Positions 24,292-33,325 of a stretch of 64,000 nucleotides of DNA are shown here, piece by piece. The stretch is from assembly GCF_015624425.1 (NCBI RefSeq), contig NZ_CP049919.1, positions 5,890,001-5,954,000 on the forward strand, in the 5' to 3' direction. The translations under genes and the position numbers were made by a program. Every line of letters begins with the position of its first letter. Position 1 is the first letter of the stretch. The notes under the pieces are model-generated. The model made no database searches and was not told the DNA's origin. It was given only the letters and a program-made list of their open reading frames with translations. This stretch comes from Roseateles sp. DAIF2. Its GTDB lineage: Bacteria; Pseudomonadota; Gammaproteobacteria; Burkholderiales; Burkholderiaceae_C.

Positions 24292-25314
24292 GTGAAGCTG
24301 AGCCCCAAGCTGCTGCGCAAAGCCCTGTCCACGCCCGCGGGCGCGTCGCTGAAGACGCGCGCGATGCTGGTGATGCTGGGGGTGGGCCTGGCCGGCGTCG
24401 CGCTGGCCAGCCTGCTGCGCTCGCAGCATGAGGCGCGCCTGGCGACCGAGCATGTGCTGGGCATGGCGCTGCAGGACCTGCTGCTGGTGCTGGCGCTGGG
24501 CCTGGTGTTCGTGCTGATGCTGGAGCGCGCGCTGCTGCGGCCGCTGCGCCGCCTGGCCGAGCAGGCCCACGCCTTCGACCCGACCCAGCCGCCGCAGCGC
24601 TGGCTGGAGGATGCCGAGCAGGGCCCGCGCGAGCTGCAGCAGATCAACCAGGCCTTCGAGCGCGTGCAGCAGAGCCTGGGCGCACAGCTGCAGCGCGAGC
24701 ACAGCCGCGCCGAGCGGCTGCATGCCGAGGTCGAGCAGCGCGAGGCCGCGCTGGACCAGGCGCGGCTGGCGCTGGAGGCCGCGCAGCGCGAGCTGGCCAG
24801 CCTGAGCCGGCACGATGCGCTGACCGGGCTGGCGAACCGGCGCGAGTTCGACGATGCGCTGCGCCGCGAGTTCAAGCGGGCGCAGCGCCAGCATGGCCGG
24901 CTGGCGCTGGCGGTGATGGATCTGGATGGTTTTCGCGCCTACAACGAGGCGCTGGGCCGCGCGGCCGGCGACGCGGCGCTGCAGGCCTTCGCGCGCCTGC
25001 TGGGCGAGCGCTTCAAGCGCGACACCGACCTGGTCGCGCGCCTGGGCGGCGAGGAGTTCGGCGCGCTGCTGCCGGGCTGCGACCGCGACATGGCGCAGGG
25101 CCTGATGGAGCAGCTGCGCGAGGAACTGCGCGCGCTGGGCCTCACGCATCCGGCCAGCGCGACGGCCGAGCCGCTGCTGACCGTCAGCATCGGCCTGGCG
25201 GCCTACCGCCCGGGCCAGACCTATCTGAGCTCGCAGGCCCTGCTGCAGGCGGCCGACGAAGCGCTATATATGGCCAAGCATGCCGGCCGCGATCGTTTAA
25301 GCATGGCCGCTTGA
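24292..25314 (+). CDS. membrane-bound diguanylate cyclase
   Basis: The protein has about 340 residues with two membrane helices (about residues 22-42 and 62-80), a long coiled coil (about 115-170, rich in Glu, Arg and Gln) and a C-terminal GGDEF domain with LGGEEF near residue 251 and an RxxD inhibitory site (RDTD) five residues before it. It should make c-di-GMP from GTP with product feedback inhibition. The short loop between the membrane helices carries few residues for sensing, so the signal may come through the membrane. The GTG at 24292 was preferred to GTG at 24226, since the extra 22 residues look non-coding. It diverges from soxR. Confidence 0.88.
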   Translation: MKLSPKLLRKALSTPAGASLKTRAMLVMLGVGLAGVALASLLRSQHEARLATEHVLGMALQDLLLVLALGLVFVLMLERALLRPLRRLAEQAHAFDPTQPPQRWLEDAEQGPRELQQINQAFERVQQSLGAQLQREHSRAERLHAEVEQREAALDQARLALEAAQRELASLSRHDALTGLANRREFDDALRREFKRAQRQHGRLALAVMDLDGFRAYNEALGRAAGDAALQAFARLLGERFKRDTDLVARLGGEEFGALLPGCDRDMAQGLMEQLREELRALGLTHPASATAEPLLTVSIGLAAYRPGQTYLSSQALLQAADEALYMAKHAGRDRLSMAA

Positions 25315-25342
25315 AACGCTGTATTACCCAGCGGGCGCCGCT

Positions 25343-25408
25343 GATCCGGCTCTGCCGGGCAGCCGGCGCCGCCCCCTTGAGGGGGCGCGCGAAGCGCGTA
25401 GGGGGTGG
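25343..25408. repeat. 66-bp palindromic repeat, copy 2
   Basis: The same element as at 20402-20467: identical over the right 37 bases and similar in the left 29. It sits between convergent genes, 3 bases after the stop codon of the HDOD gene, in the same orientation and position relative to a minus-strand stop codon as copy 1. It may serve as the 3' end of either message. Confidence 0.85.
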
Positions 25409-25411
25409 GCC

Positions 25412-26230
25412 TTATCGGCCGCGGGCCTGGGCTTCCTGCAGCTGCTCGCTGACGCGGCGCGCGGCGCGCAGCACCAGGGTCTCGTCCAGCTGGGCCTGGG
25501 GCGCGATCGTGCGGGCGATCTCCTCCAGCTCCTCGGGCTGGTTCATCAACGACCAGGCCATCACCGAGATCGCGCAGATGCTGCGGCGCTGCACCACGTC
25601 CGGGATGATCAGGGTGTCCTGCAGATGCACATGGTGGCGCACGCTGGCTACCGCGGCCGGCGCCAGGCCCCAGCTCTCGCACAGGGCCGCGCCCAGCGCG
25701 TCATGGCTGACGCCGAAGGCCGTGTGCTCCAGCTGCACCAGCTCCGCGTCCTTGGTTGCGGCGCGCAGCATCGCGGGGTAATGGGCCGAGGCATGGCGGT
25801 ACAGCACCGCCTTGCCGCATTCCTCGAACAGGCCGGCCGAATGCGCGGCCCAGGGGTCGACGCCCAGCATCTGGCCCATGCGGCCCATCAGCAGGCCGCG
25901 CTGCGAGGCTCGCGCCCAGACCGGCTCCAGCTCGGCGGCCGGCGGGAAGGCGGCGCGCAGGCCCATCTCGAAGGTGATCGCGGCGACCTCGCGCATGCCC
26001 AGATAGGTCAGCGCCTGGTGCACCGTCTGCACCCGGCCCTGCAGGCCGTAGAGCGAGGAGTTGACCGCCTTCAGCACCGCCGCGGCCAGCGCCATGTCCG
26101 ATTCGACCAGGGCCGAGATCGCCGGCAGGTCCACGTCCTCGGCGGCCATCAGCAGGGACAGCTTGACCAGCACCTCGGGTTGGGTGGGGATCTCGATGTC
26201 GAGCGAGCGCAATTGAGGATCGACGGGCAT
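25412..26230 (-). CDS. HDOD-domain signalling protein
   Basis: The 272-residue cytoplasmic protein consists of one HDOD domain (about residues 15-210), an HD-related fold that lacks the metal-binding histidine and aspartate pair. Recognisable blocks are PTQPEVLVKLSLLMA, LVESDMALAAAVLKAVNSSLYG and VQTVHQALTYLGMREVAAI. HDOD proteins often act in signal transduction around c-di-GMP or chemotaxis and motility. Here the gene is convergent with a diguanylate cyclase gene. Its own biochemical activity is unknown. Confidence 0.87.
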   Translation of the reverse strand: MPVDPQLRSLDIEIPTQPEVLVKLSLLMAAEDVDLPAISALVESDMALAAAVLKAVNSSLYGLQGRVQTVHQALTYLGMREVAAITFEMGLRAAFPPAAELEPVWARASQRGLLMGRMGQMLGVDPWAAHSAGLFEECGKAVLYRHASAHYPAMLRAATKDAELVQLEHTAFGVSHDALGAALCESWGLAPAAVASVRHHVHLQDTLIIPDVVQRRSICAISVMAWSLMNQPEELEEIARTIAPQAQLDETLVLRAARRVSEQLQEAQARGR

Positions 26231-26271
26231 GACTTTTTTAACGGTTTTTGGATTTAGGCCGAATGGTAGCG

Positions 26272-27033
26272 CTAGCGGACGAAGGCATCCCAGCCTGTTT
26301 TGAGGATCAAGGCGCTAACAACCAACACAAACATGCCGCGCACGAAGCCGGCGCCATGCTTCAGCGCCAGCCGGGTGCCCAAGAGGCTGCCGATCACATT
26401 GGTGACCGCCATCACCGCGGCGATATGCCACCAGACATGGCCCTTCATCGCGAACAGCAGCAGCGCGGCCGCATTGGTGGCGGTGTTCAGCAGCTTGGCG
26501 CTGGCCGAGGCATGCAGGAAGTCGAAGCCCAGCAGGCGCACGAACAGGAACACGAAGAAGCTGCCGGTGCCGGGGCCGAAGAAGCCGTCGTAGAAGCCGA
26601 TCACCAGGCCGATCGCGCTGGCCAGCAGGGCCTCCGTCGCGCCCCGATGGCGCGGCGCATGGGTGCGGCCCAGGTCCTTCTTGGCCAGGGTGTAGAGCAG
26701 CACCGCCAGCAGGATCACCGGCAGGGCCTTGCGCAGGCCCGAGGGGTCGATCAGGGTGACGGTCCAGGCGCCGATGAAGCTGCCGGCCAGGGCCGCGCCG
26801 GCGGCCGGCGCCAGCGCATGCCAGGGCAGGGTGACACGGCGCGCGAACTGCACCGTGGCCCAGGCCGTGCCCCAGATCGCACCGCCCTTGTTGGTGCCGA
26901 ACAGGGTCGCCGGGGCGGCACTCGGGAACACGCTGAACAGCGCCGGCACCAGCACCAGCCCCCCTCCACCAACAACGGCATCAACGAATCCGGCCAGCAG
27001 GGAGGCCAGGGCCACGGTCACGAGTTCAAGCAT
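26272..27033 (-). CDS. TSUP-family anion exporter (TauE/SafE)
   Basis: The 253-residue inner-membrane protein has about eight hydrophobic segments and the family repeats: AGFVDAVVGGGGLVLVPALF near the N-terminus and GFYDGFFGPGTGSFFVF in the second half. Members export sulfite, sulfoacetate or other organosulfur anions, or import sulfur compounds. Location between the sox and cys gene groups makes a sulfur substrate attractive, but the two-domain GGGG/GPGTG version is also common near unrelated genes. An intrinsic terminator lies just before its start (see 27055-27083), so its expression may be attenuated. Confidence 0.85.
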   Translation of the reverse strand: MLELVTVALASLLAGFVDAVVGGGGLVLVPALFSVFPSAAPATLFGTNKGGAIWGTAWATVQFARRVTLPWHALAPAAGAALAGSFIGAWTVTLIDPSGLRKALPVILLAVLLYTLAKKDLGRTHAPRHRGATEALLASAIGLVIGFYDGFFGPGTGSFFVFLFVRLLGFDFLHASASAKLLNTATNAAALLLFAMKGHVWWHIAAVMAVTNVIGSLLGTRLALKHGAGFVRGMFVLVVSALILKTGWDAFVR

Positions 27034-27054
27034 TCAGGCAGGTTCCGGCAGCAC

Positions 27055-27083
27055 CAATAAAAACGGGCACCGTCAAGGTGCCC
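27055..27083 (-). terminator. intrinsic terminator in the leader of the TSUP gene
   Basis: On the minus strand CGGGCACC-TTGAC-GGTGCCCG (27083 to 27063) forms an 8-bp stem with a 5-base loop, followed by TTTTTATT. It points to the TSUP start codon, only about 22 bases further on. With no protein gene upstream on the minus strand, it looks like an attenuator or the end of a small RNA. Confidence 0.65.
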
Positions 27084-27090
27084 GCGAATT

Positions 27091-27103
27091 GTGACAGTGT
27101 CAC
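27091..27103. promoter_or_regulatory. 13-base palindrome GTGACAGTGTCAC
   Basis: A perfect 6-bp inverted repeat around a central G, in an AT-richer context about 60 bases upstream of the TSUP start. It resembles an operator for a dimeric regulator of the CRP/FNR or GntR type. The spacing (TGTGA-N5-TCAC) is one base short of a CRP site. Confidence 0.4.
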
Positions 27104-27474
27104 TGTGTTCGTTCGTATTGGTTCTGGATGCTTAGCTTTGTTTGTCTCCTCAGCCCCGCCTGGCAGCCGCTGTTCGCACAAGGACTGCATCGAGTGCTTC
27201 GCAATGTAGGGACTCATGACCATGCACGCACTTGGGGTTTTCACTTGTGTGACGGCACCAATCCGGTGCGCAAATAGGCCTTCACTCCTTATGAATCAAT
27301 GACTTGCGTTCGCGACGCCAACGCACTGTTGTTGGAAAGCTATGCGCTGTGCGCGCAAAGGGCGCCCGCCCGCCACACCGGCGGGGCCGCCGGGCGTCCC
27401 CAGAAAGAGGCTTATCAGCGTGCGCCTGGCGGCCTATGCTGTCCGGCGTCGTGCCGGATGTATGGGAGGCCGCA

Positions 27475-28404
27475 ATGGTGATTCGCTCGACAGGCTCGCC
27501 GCTGGGCGCGCTCGCACTCGCGGCGCTGCTGATCGCCGCGCCGCTGCGCGCGCAGGAGCCGGTGGCGCCCGCGCCGGCCGCCGGCATCACCTGGATCACG
27601 CCCGACTTCTCGCTCGGCAGCGGCGCGGCGCTGAGCCACAAGACCATGGTCGGGCCGTTGCTGGACTATCTGGGCGCGCAGTGGAACGTGCCGCAGCGCG
27701 TGCTGCTGGCCAATGCCAAGCGCAGCTGGAGCCTGCTGCGCGCCGGCGAGAACGTCTGCCACCTGGTCTCGCTGCGCACGCCCGAGCGCGAGAGCCAGGC
27801 CTTTTTCGTCAACACCCATCTGGTGCCGCCGCTGCAGCTGGTGACCCATCGCCAGGCGCTGGCCCTGCTGCCGCTGAATGCGGCCGGCGAGGTGGAGCTG
27901 GAGCGGCTGTGGCGCCAGCAGCGCCTGAAGGGCGCCCTGATCGAGGGCCGCAGCTATGGCGCGCAGCTGGACCAGCTGCTGGCGCAGCGGCCGCCGGGCG
28001 CGATGGAAAGCCATGTGCCGGGCGATTTCGGCATGCGCGTGCTGCAGCTGGTGGCGGCCGGCCGGGCCGACTACACGCTGGACTACGACTTCAGCCTGCA
28101 GCAACAGAAGGACTGGTTCCCGGCGCTGCAGGACCTGGTGACCGTGCCGCTGCAGGGCCAGAGCGAGCCGCAGATCTCCGGCATCGCCTGCCCGCGCAAC
28201 GCCTGGGGCGCGCGCGTCGCGCAGCGGCTGCGCCAGCTGCTGGCCACGCCGGCCGGCATCGCCGCGCTGAAGGCCAGTTTCGATCCGGCGCTGACGCCGC
28301 AGACCCGCGCCCGCTACGGCGCGCGCATCGCGGCCTACTACGACCAGCTGCCGGCCGAGCTGCTGCGCGGGCCGGCGCTGGCGGCGCTCGACGCGCCGCC
28401 CTGA
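27475..28404 (+). CDS. periplasmic binding-protein-like protein, third relative
   Basis: The 309-residue protein has a signal peptide (LGALALAALLIAAPLRA, cleavage before QEP) and a family-3-like solute-binding domain. It shares architecture with the tandem pair at 11-13 kb: ENVCHLVSLRTPERESQAFF corresponds to GKTLCSMIHLYTPERLAERYF, and AAGRADYTLDYDFSLQ to ARRMDYALEFPGMVDE. It is a distant paralogue. The nearby start is supported by GGGAGG. It converges with cysB (10 bases between stops). No transporter or sensor partner is adjacent; ligand unknown. Confidence 0.7.
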   Translation: MVIRSTGSPLGALALAALLIAAPLRAQEPVAPAPAAGITWITPDFSLGSGAALSHKTMVGPLLDYLGAQWNVPQRVLLANAKRSWSLLRAGENVCHLVSLRTPERESQAFFVNTHLVPPLQLVTHRQALALLPLNAAGEVELERLWRQQRLKGALIEGRSYGAQLDQLLAQRPPGAMESHVPGDFGMRVLQLVAAGRADYTLDYDFSLQQQKDWFPALQDLVTVPLQGQSEPQISGIACPRNAWGARVAQRLRQLLATPAGIAALKASFDPALTPQTRARYGARIAAYYDQLPAELLRGPALAALDAPP

Positions 28405-28414
28405 GCCGAGCCCC

Positions 28415-29353
28415 TCAGTCCTGTGGCCGGTCGCCGCCGTTCATCGCCTCGCGCACCACGTCCTCGCGCAGATCGGCCACGCATTCCTGCAGGAAGCGGT
28501 AGGCGAAGCCGCGCAGGTAATGACCGCGCTTGAGCGCGATACGGGTGGTGTTGGCGCGGAACAGGTGCGAGGCGTCGAGCAGCTGCAGGCCCGAGTCGCG
28601 CTGCGGCTCGAAGGCCATCGCGGCGACGATGCCCACGCCCAGGCCCACCTGCACATAGGTCTTGATCACGTCGGCATCCAGCGCCGACATCACGATGTCC
28701 GGCGTCAGGCCGGCGGCGGCGAAGCTGGCGTCGATGCGCGCGCGGCCGGTGTAGCCCTCGTGATAGGTGATCAGCGGATGCTCGGCCAGGCTCTCCAGGC
28801 TCGGCACGCCGGCGCGCGTCAGCGCATGGCCCTCGGGCACGACCACGGCATGGTGCCAGTCGTAATAGGGGAAGGTGACGAACTGGCTCACCTCCTGCAG
28901 CGCCTCGGTCGCGATGCCGATGTCGGCCTCGCCCGACTGCAGCAGCGCGACGATCTCGGCCGGGCTGCCCTGATGCAGCACCAGGTGCACGCGCGGATAG
29001 GCCGCCTTGAAGCGCGCCACCACCTGCGGCAGCGCGTAGCGCGCCTGGGTATGCGTGGTGGCGATCGTCAGCCGGCCCTGCTCGGCGCCGGAGAACTGCT
29101 CGGCCAGGCGCTTGATGTTCTTCGCGTCCAGCAGCATGCGCTCGACGATCACCGCCAGCTCCTTGCCCGGATCGGTCAGGCCCAGCAGGCGCTTGCCGCG
29201 GCGCACGAACAGCTCGACGCCCAGCTCGTCCTCCAGGTCCTTGATGTGCTTGGAGACGCCGGACTGCGAGGTGAACAGCGCGGCCGCCACCTCGGTCAGG
29301 TTGAAGTTGCGCTGCACCGCCTCGCGGATGATGCGCAGTTGCTGGAAGTTCAT
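28415..29353 (-). CDS. cysB: LysR-family sulfur assimilation regulator CysB
   Basis: The 312-residue protein begins with [19 protein letters not shown] and continues with [46 protein letters not shown], which is the CysB/Cbl helix-turn-helix. The effector domain has the sulfate/thiosulfate and acetylserine-binding blocks ([21 protein letters not shown]). CysB activates sulfate and thiosulfate uptake and cysteine synthesis genes when acetylserine signals sulfur limitation. Its start codon lies within the last codons of cysA, so it is the last gene of the operon it probably controls. CysB versus Cbl cannot be resolved by eye. Confidence 0.92.
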   Translation of the reverse strand: MNFQQLRIIREAVQRNFNLTEVAAALFTSQSGVSKHIKDLEDELGVELFVRRGKRLLGLTDPGKELAVIVERMLLDAKNIKRLAEQFSGAEQGRLTIATTHTQARYALPQVVARFKAAYPRVHLVLHQGSPAEIVALLQSGEADIGIATEALQEVSQFVTFPYYDWHHAVVVPEGHALTRAGVPSLESLAEHPLITYHEGYTGRARIDASFAAAGLTPDIVMSALDADVIKTYVQVGLGVGIVAAMAFEPQRDSGLQLLDASHLFRANTTRIALKRGHYLRGFAYRFLQECVADLREDVVREAMNGGDRPQD

Positions 29354-30381
29354 GCGGCTTTGCTGGTTTCGAACAGGCTCAGGCGCGACGCGCTCAAGCG
29401 TACCGCCTGGCCGGACTGCAGGTTCAGCGCGGCGGCCTGCTCGCGGCTCAGCTCGGCCTCCAGATGGCGGCCGTCGGCGGCGCTCAGCTCGACCCGGCTG
29501 GCCGCGCCAAAGCTCAGCACCCGCTCGACCTTGGCGGCCAGGCCGGTGGCGGCCGGGTCGGTGATGATCTGCAGCTCATGCGGGCGGGCATAGGCCTGCA
29601 CCTGGCCGGCCGGGGCCTGGCTGCCCAGCAGCCCGATCTCGTCGTGCTTGTCGAAGCGGTTCACCGCGCCGAGGAAGCCGTAGACGAAGGGCGTGGCCGG
29701 GCGCTCGTAGACCTCGGCCGGCGTGCCGACCTGCTCGACCCGGCCATGGTCCATCAGCACCACGCGGTCGGCCACCTCCAGCGCCTCCTCCTGGTCATGG
29801 GTGACGAAGATGCTGGTGATGTGCAGCTCGTCGTGCAGGCGGCGCAGCCAGCGGCGCAGCTCCTTGCGCACCTTGGCATCGAGCGCACCGAAGGGCTCGT
29901 CCAGCAGCAGCACTCTGGGCTCCACCGCCAGCGCGCGGGCCAGCGCGATGCGCTGGCGCTGGCCGCCGCTGAGCTGCGGCGGGAAGCGGTCCGCCAGCCA
30001 GTCCAGCTGCACCAGGTTCAGCAGCTCGTGCACCTTCCTTTTGATCTCGCTCTCGCTGGGGCGCTGTTTGCGCGGCTTGACGCGTAGGCCGAAGGCGACG
30101 TTGTCGAACACCGTCATGTGGCGGAACAGCGCGTAATGCTGGAACACGAAGCCGACCTGGCGCTCGCGCACATGGGTGTCGGAGGCGTCCTCGCCCTCCA
30201 GCAAGACCTGGCCCCGGTCGGCGGTCTCGAGCCCGGCGATGATGCGCAGCAGGGTGGTCTTGCCGCAGCCCGAGGGGCCCAGCAGCGCGACCAGCTCGCC
30301 GGTCGGGAAGTCGAGGGACACATCGCCCAGCGCGGTGAAGCTGCCGAAGGACTTGTGGATGTTGCGGACCTGGATGCTCAT
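29350..30381 (-). CDS. cysA: sulfate/thiosulfate ABC transporter ATP-binding protein
   Basis: The 343-residue ATPase contains the Walker [10 protein letters not shown], the Q-loop region FVFQHYALF, signature [15 protein letters not shown], Walker [13 protein letters not shown] and the switch histidine ([10 protein letters not shown]). After residue 235 comes a C-terminal TOBE-like domain ([13 protein letters not shown]), typical of CysA. It powers import through CysTW. Its coding sequence overlaps cysW upstream and cysB downstream by 4 bases each. Confidence 0.95.
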   Translation of the reverse strand: MSIQVRNIHKSFGSFTALGDVSLDFPTGELVALLGPSGCGKTTLLRIIAGLETADRGQVLLEGEDASDTHVRERQVGFVFQHYALFRHMTVFDNVAFGLRVKPRKQRPSESEIKRKVHELLNLVQLDWLADRFPPQLSGGQRQRIALARALAVEPRVLLLDEPFGALDAKVRKELRRWLRRLHDELHITSIFVTHDQEEALEVADRVVLMDHGRVEQVGTPAEVYERPATPFVYGFLGAVNRFDKHDEIGLLGSQAPAGQVQAYARPHELQIITDPAATGLAAKVERVLSFGAASRVELSAADGRHLEAELSREQAAALNLQSGQAVRLSASRLSLFETSKAA

Positions 30382-31277
30382 GATGCGGCGGCTTCCTTGA
30401 CGGCCACGCTGGCGCGCCATTCGATGAATTGCTTCAGCACCAGGGTCACCAGGGCCAGCAGGGCCAAGAGGGACGCCACCGCGAAGGCCGCGGCGAACTG
30501 GTACTCGTTGTAGAGGATCTCGACATGCAGCGGCAGGGTGTTGGTCTGGCCGCGGATATGGCCCGACACCACCGAGACCGCGCCGAACTCGCCCATCGCG
30601 CGGGCATTGCACAGGATCACGCCGTACAGCAGGCCCCATTTGACGTTGGGCAGGGTGACATGCCAGAAGGTCTGCCAGCCGGAGGCGCCCAGCACCGTGG
30701 CGGCCTCCTCCTCGTCGCGGCCCTGGGCCTGCATCAGCGGGATCAGCTCGCGGGCGACGAAGGGGAAGGTCACGAACACCGTGGCCAGCACGATGCCCGG
30801 CACCGCGAAGATGATCTTGATGTCGTTCGCCTGCAGCCAGGGGCCGAACCAGCCCTGGGCGCCGAACAGCAGCACATAGATCAGGCCCGCCACCACCGGC
30901 GAGACCGAGAAGGGCAGGTCGATGAAGGTGATCAGGAGCTGCTTGCCGCGGAAGTCATGCTTGGCGATGGCCCAGGCGGCGCTGACGCCGAACACCAGGT
31001 TCAGCGGCACCGAGATCAACGCGGCGATCAGGGTCAGCTTGACGGCCGAGACCGCATCGGGCTCGACCAGGGCGTCGAAATAGACCTGCCAGCCCTTGCG
31101 CAGCGCCTCGGCGAACACCGTCACCAGCGGCAGGATCAGGAACAGCGCAAAGAAGGCCAGGCCCAGGGTCAGCAGGGTGTAGCGGACCCAGGGCGCCTCG
31201 CGCGTCGCGGGGTTGCTCTGGTAGCGGCCGCCCTTGGCGGCGCCCAGGCTCAGAGTGGAAGTAGCAGCACCGGACAT
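30378..31277 (-). CDS. cysW: sulfate/thiosulfate ABC transporter permease CysW
   Basis: The 299-residue inner-membrane protein has six hydrophobic segments and the permease coupling-loop motif [27 protein letters not shown] that contacts the ATPase. [30 protein letters not shown] is characteristic of CysW. It pairs with CysT to form the channel for sulfate or thiosulfate. Genes upstream and downstream overlap it by one and four bases, which suggests a strictly coupled operon. Confidence 0.95.
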   Translation of the reverse strand: MSGAATSTLSLGAAKGGRYQSNPATREAPWVRYTLLTLGLAFFALFLILPLVTVFAEALRKGWQVYFDALVEPDAVSAVKLTLIAALISVPLNLVFGVSAAWAIAKHDFRGKQLLITFIDLPFSVSPVVAGLIYVLLFGAQGWFGPWLQANDIKIIFAVPGIVLATVFVTFPFVARELIPLMQAQGRDEEEAATVLGASGWQTFWHVTLPNVKWGLLYGVILCNARAMGEFGAVSVVSGHIRGQTNTLPLHVEILYNEYQFAAAFAVASLLALLALVTLVLKQFIEWRASVAVKEAAAS

Positions 31278-32158
31278 CAGCGGCCCCTCCCCTCGCCATT
31301 GCGGCGTGCGCTCCAGGCCTGCAGGCCGTTGATGGCCAGCAGCAGCACAAAGGAGAAGATCAGCATCACGGTCGCGATCGCGGTCGCGCCGACATAGTCG
31401 TACTGCTCGAGCTTGGAGATGATCATCAGCGGTGTGATCTCGCTCACCATCGGGATGTTGCCGGCGATGAAGATCACCGAGCCGTATTCGCCCACCGCGC
31501 GCGCAAAGGCCAGCGCGAAGCCGGTCAGCAGGGCCGGCAGCACGATCGGCAGCACCACCAGGCGGAAGGTCTGCCAGCGATGCGCGCCCAGCGAGGCCGC
31601 GGCCTCCTCCAGCTCGGTCTCCATGTCCTCCAGCACCGGCTGCACCGTGCGCACGACAAAGGGCAGGCCGATGAAGATCAGCGCCACCAGGATGCCCAGC
31701 GGCGTGAACGCCACCTTGATGCCCCAGGGCTCCAGCAGCTTGCCGAGCCAGCCGTTGCCGGCGTAGAGCGCGGTCAGCGCGATGCCGGCGACGGCGGTGG
31801 GCAGCGCGAAGGGCAGATCGACCAGCGCGTCGACCAGCTTCTTGCCCGGAAACTCGTAGCGCACCAGCGACCAGGCCAGGATCAGGCCGAACACCACATT
31901 GATCGCGGCGGCCAGCACCGCGGCGCCAAAGCTCAGCTTGTAGGAGGCCAGCACGCGCGGCGCGGTGGCCGCGGCCCAGAAGGCGTCGAAGCCATGGCCC
32001 GCGGCCTTCATGAAGACCGCCGTCAGCGGCAGCAGCACCAGCAGCGACAGGTAGAACAGGGTGAAGCCCATCGTGGGCCCGAAGCCGGGCAGCACGCGGC
32101 GCGGCTTGCGTTTGGGCGCGGCCGCGGGCGGCGCGCCGTCGAGAACGGCGGTGTTCAT
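31277..32158 (-). CDS. cysT: sulfate/thiosulfate ABC transporter permease CysT
   Basis: The 293-residue permease has six hydrophobic segments and the coupling motif [58 protein letters not shown] and [22 protein letters not shown] are typical of CysT (CysU). It lies 28 bases after the binding-protein gene and one base overlaps with cysW. The N-terminus is proline- and arginine-rich before the first membrane helix, which is common in this family. Confidence 0.95.
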   Translation of the reverse strand: MNTAVLDGAPPAAAPKRKPRRVLPGFGPTMGFTLFYLSLLVLLPLTAVFMKAAGHGFDAFWAAATAPRVLASYKLSFGAAVLAAAINVVFGLILAWSLVRYEFPGKKLVDALVDLPFALPTAVAGIALTALYAGNGWLGKLLEPWGIKVAFTPLGILVALIFIGLPFVVRTVQPVLEDMETELEEAAASLGAHRWQTFRLVVLPIVLPALLTGFALAFARAVGEYGSVIFIAGNIPMVSEITPLMIISKLEQYDYVGATAIATVMLIFSFVLLLAINGLQAWSARRNGEGRGR

Positions 32159-32186
32159 GGCGAAGGCTGGAATAAAGGGGAACCGC

Positions 32187-33194
32187 TCAGCGCTTGGTCA
32201 CGACCAGCTGGTCATAGATGCCGCCATCGGCGAAATGCGTCTTCGCGACCGCCGGCCAGCCGCCCAGCAGCGAGTCCACCGTGAAGGTCTTGACCGCCGG
32301 GAAGCGCGCCGCATGCTTGGCCGCCACCGCCTTGTCGCGCGGGCGGAAGTTGTGCTTGGCGATGATGTCCTGGCCCTCGGGCGAGAACAGGAAATCGGCA
32401 TAGGCCTTGGCCGCGGCGGCCGTGCCCTTCTTGGCCACGACCTTCTCGACCACCGCGATCGGCGCCTCGGCCTCGATCGTGATGCTGGGGTAGACCACGT
32501 CGAACTTGCCCTTGCCGACCTCGTTCTCGATCAGCTCGGCCTCGTTCTCGAAGGTCACCAGCACATCGCCGATGTCGCGCTGGGTGAAGGTGGTGGTGGC
32601 ACCGCGGCCGCCGCCGTCCAGCACCGGCACATTGGCCAGCAGCTTAGCCACGAACTCGCGCGCCTGCGCATCGTTGCCGCCCTTGGCGATCACCGAGCCC
32701 CAGGCGCCCAGATAGGTGTAGCGGCCGTTGCCCGAGGTCTTGGGATTCGGCACGATCACCGCGACGCCGCTGCGCGCCAGATCGGCCCAGTCCTTGATCG
32801 CCTTCGGGTTGCCCTTGCGCACCAGGAACACCGTGGTGGTGGTGTAGGGCGCGGCGCCATGCGGCAGGGCGTTGCGCCAGTCGTTCTTGATCAGGCCCTT
32901 CTCGGCCAGCAGGTCCAGGTCCGTGGCCTGGTTCATCGTCACCACATCGGCCTCCAGGCCGCCGACCACCGACAGGGCCTGGCGGCTGGAGCCGCCATGC
33001 GACTGGCTGACCGCCACGCTCTTGCCGGTCTTGGCCTGGTACTGCTTGGCGAAGGCCGGGTTGATGTCCTTGTAGAGCTCGCGGCTGACGTCGTAGGAGA
33101 CGTTCAGCAGGGACGCGTCCTGGGCCAGGGCCGGCAGGGCCAGCAGGGCGGAGGACAGGCCCAGGGTCAGGATCGTGATCGGCTTGGTCAACAT
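32187..33194 (-). CDS. sbp: sulfate-binding periplasmic protein (Sbp)
   Basis: The 335-residue protein has a signal peptide (cleavage after LPALA or LAQ) and the classic sulfate-binding pattern: [61 protein letters not shown] and [25 protein letters not shown]. Ligand-contacting backbone regions match Sbp of Salmonella. It delivers sulfate (or thiosulfate) to CysTWA. It is the first gene of its operon, preceded by a 131-base spacer with TTTGCTTAT motifs. A second paralogue lies at 58 kb. Confidence 0.95.
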   Translation of the reverse strand: MLTKPITILTLGLSSALLALPALAQDASLLNVSYDVSRELYKDINPAFAKQYQAKTGKSVAVSQSHGGSSRQALSVVGGLEADVVTMNQATDLDLLAEKGLIKNDWRNALPHGAAPYTTTTVFLVRKGNPKAIKDWADLARSGVAVIVPNPKTSGNGRYTYLGAWGSVIAKGGNDAQAREFVAKLLANVPVLDGGGRGATTTFTQRDIGDVLVTFENEAELIENEVGKGKFDVVYPSITIEAEAPIAVVEKVVAKKGTAAAAKAYADFLFSPEGQDIIAKHNFRPRDKAVAAKHAARFPAVKTFTVDSLLGGWPAVAKTHFADGGIYDQLVVTKR

Positions 33195-33281
33195 GCGTTT
33201 CTCGTTGCGACCCGCGGGTCTTTATGCGTTTGAAGACCCGAAGAGTGCCAAGAAGCGCTTATTCGCGGAACGACAGTTTTC

Positions 33282-33310
33282 GTATTTGCTTATCCGGAAT
33301 TTGCTTTGCC
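33282..33310 (-). promoter_or_regulatory. candidate CysB-type site upstream of the cys operon
   Basis: GTATTTGCTTAT (33282-33293) is followed one helical step later by a second, weaker copy, ATTTGCTTTGCC (33299-33310). The reverse complement of the first, ATAAGCAAATAC, also occurs at the sox promoter. The site lies 87 bases before the sbp start, in AT-rich spacer DNA. Confidence 0.5.
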
Positions 33311-33325
33311 AATTTTCTGATTTGC

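Larger units (their letters stand above)
27034..27474. other. 441-base gene-free region between the TSUP gene and a binding-protein-like gene
   Basis: The stretch is clearly less GC-rich than its flanks. It holds, from left to right, a minus-strand intrinsic terminator (27055-27083), a 13-base palindrome (27091-27103), a GCACC-N5-GGTGC inverted repeat (27255-27269), and the promoter and ribosome binding site region of the downstream plus-strand gene (GGGAGG at 27464-27469). I find no coherent protein gene. A transcribed leader or small RNA on the minus strand would explain the terminator. Confidence 0.5.

Noticed and set aside
27026..27244. Minus-strand frame of 72 codons that covers the TSUP leader
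   Set aside because: It reads through an intrinsic terminator and overlaps the TSUP start in another frame; the peptide has no recognisable features.
27255..27269. GCACC-N5-GGTGC, resembling an NtrC enhancer site
   Set aside because: No sigma-54 promoter (GG-N10-GC) was found downstream, and the neighbouring genes have no known nitrogen role.
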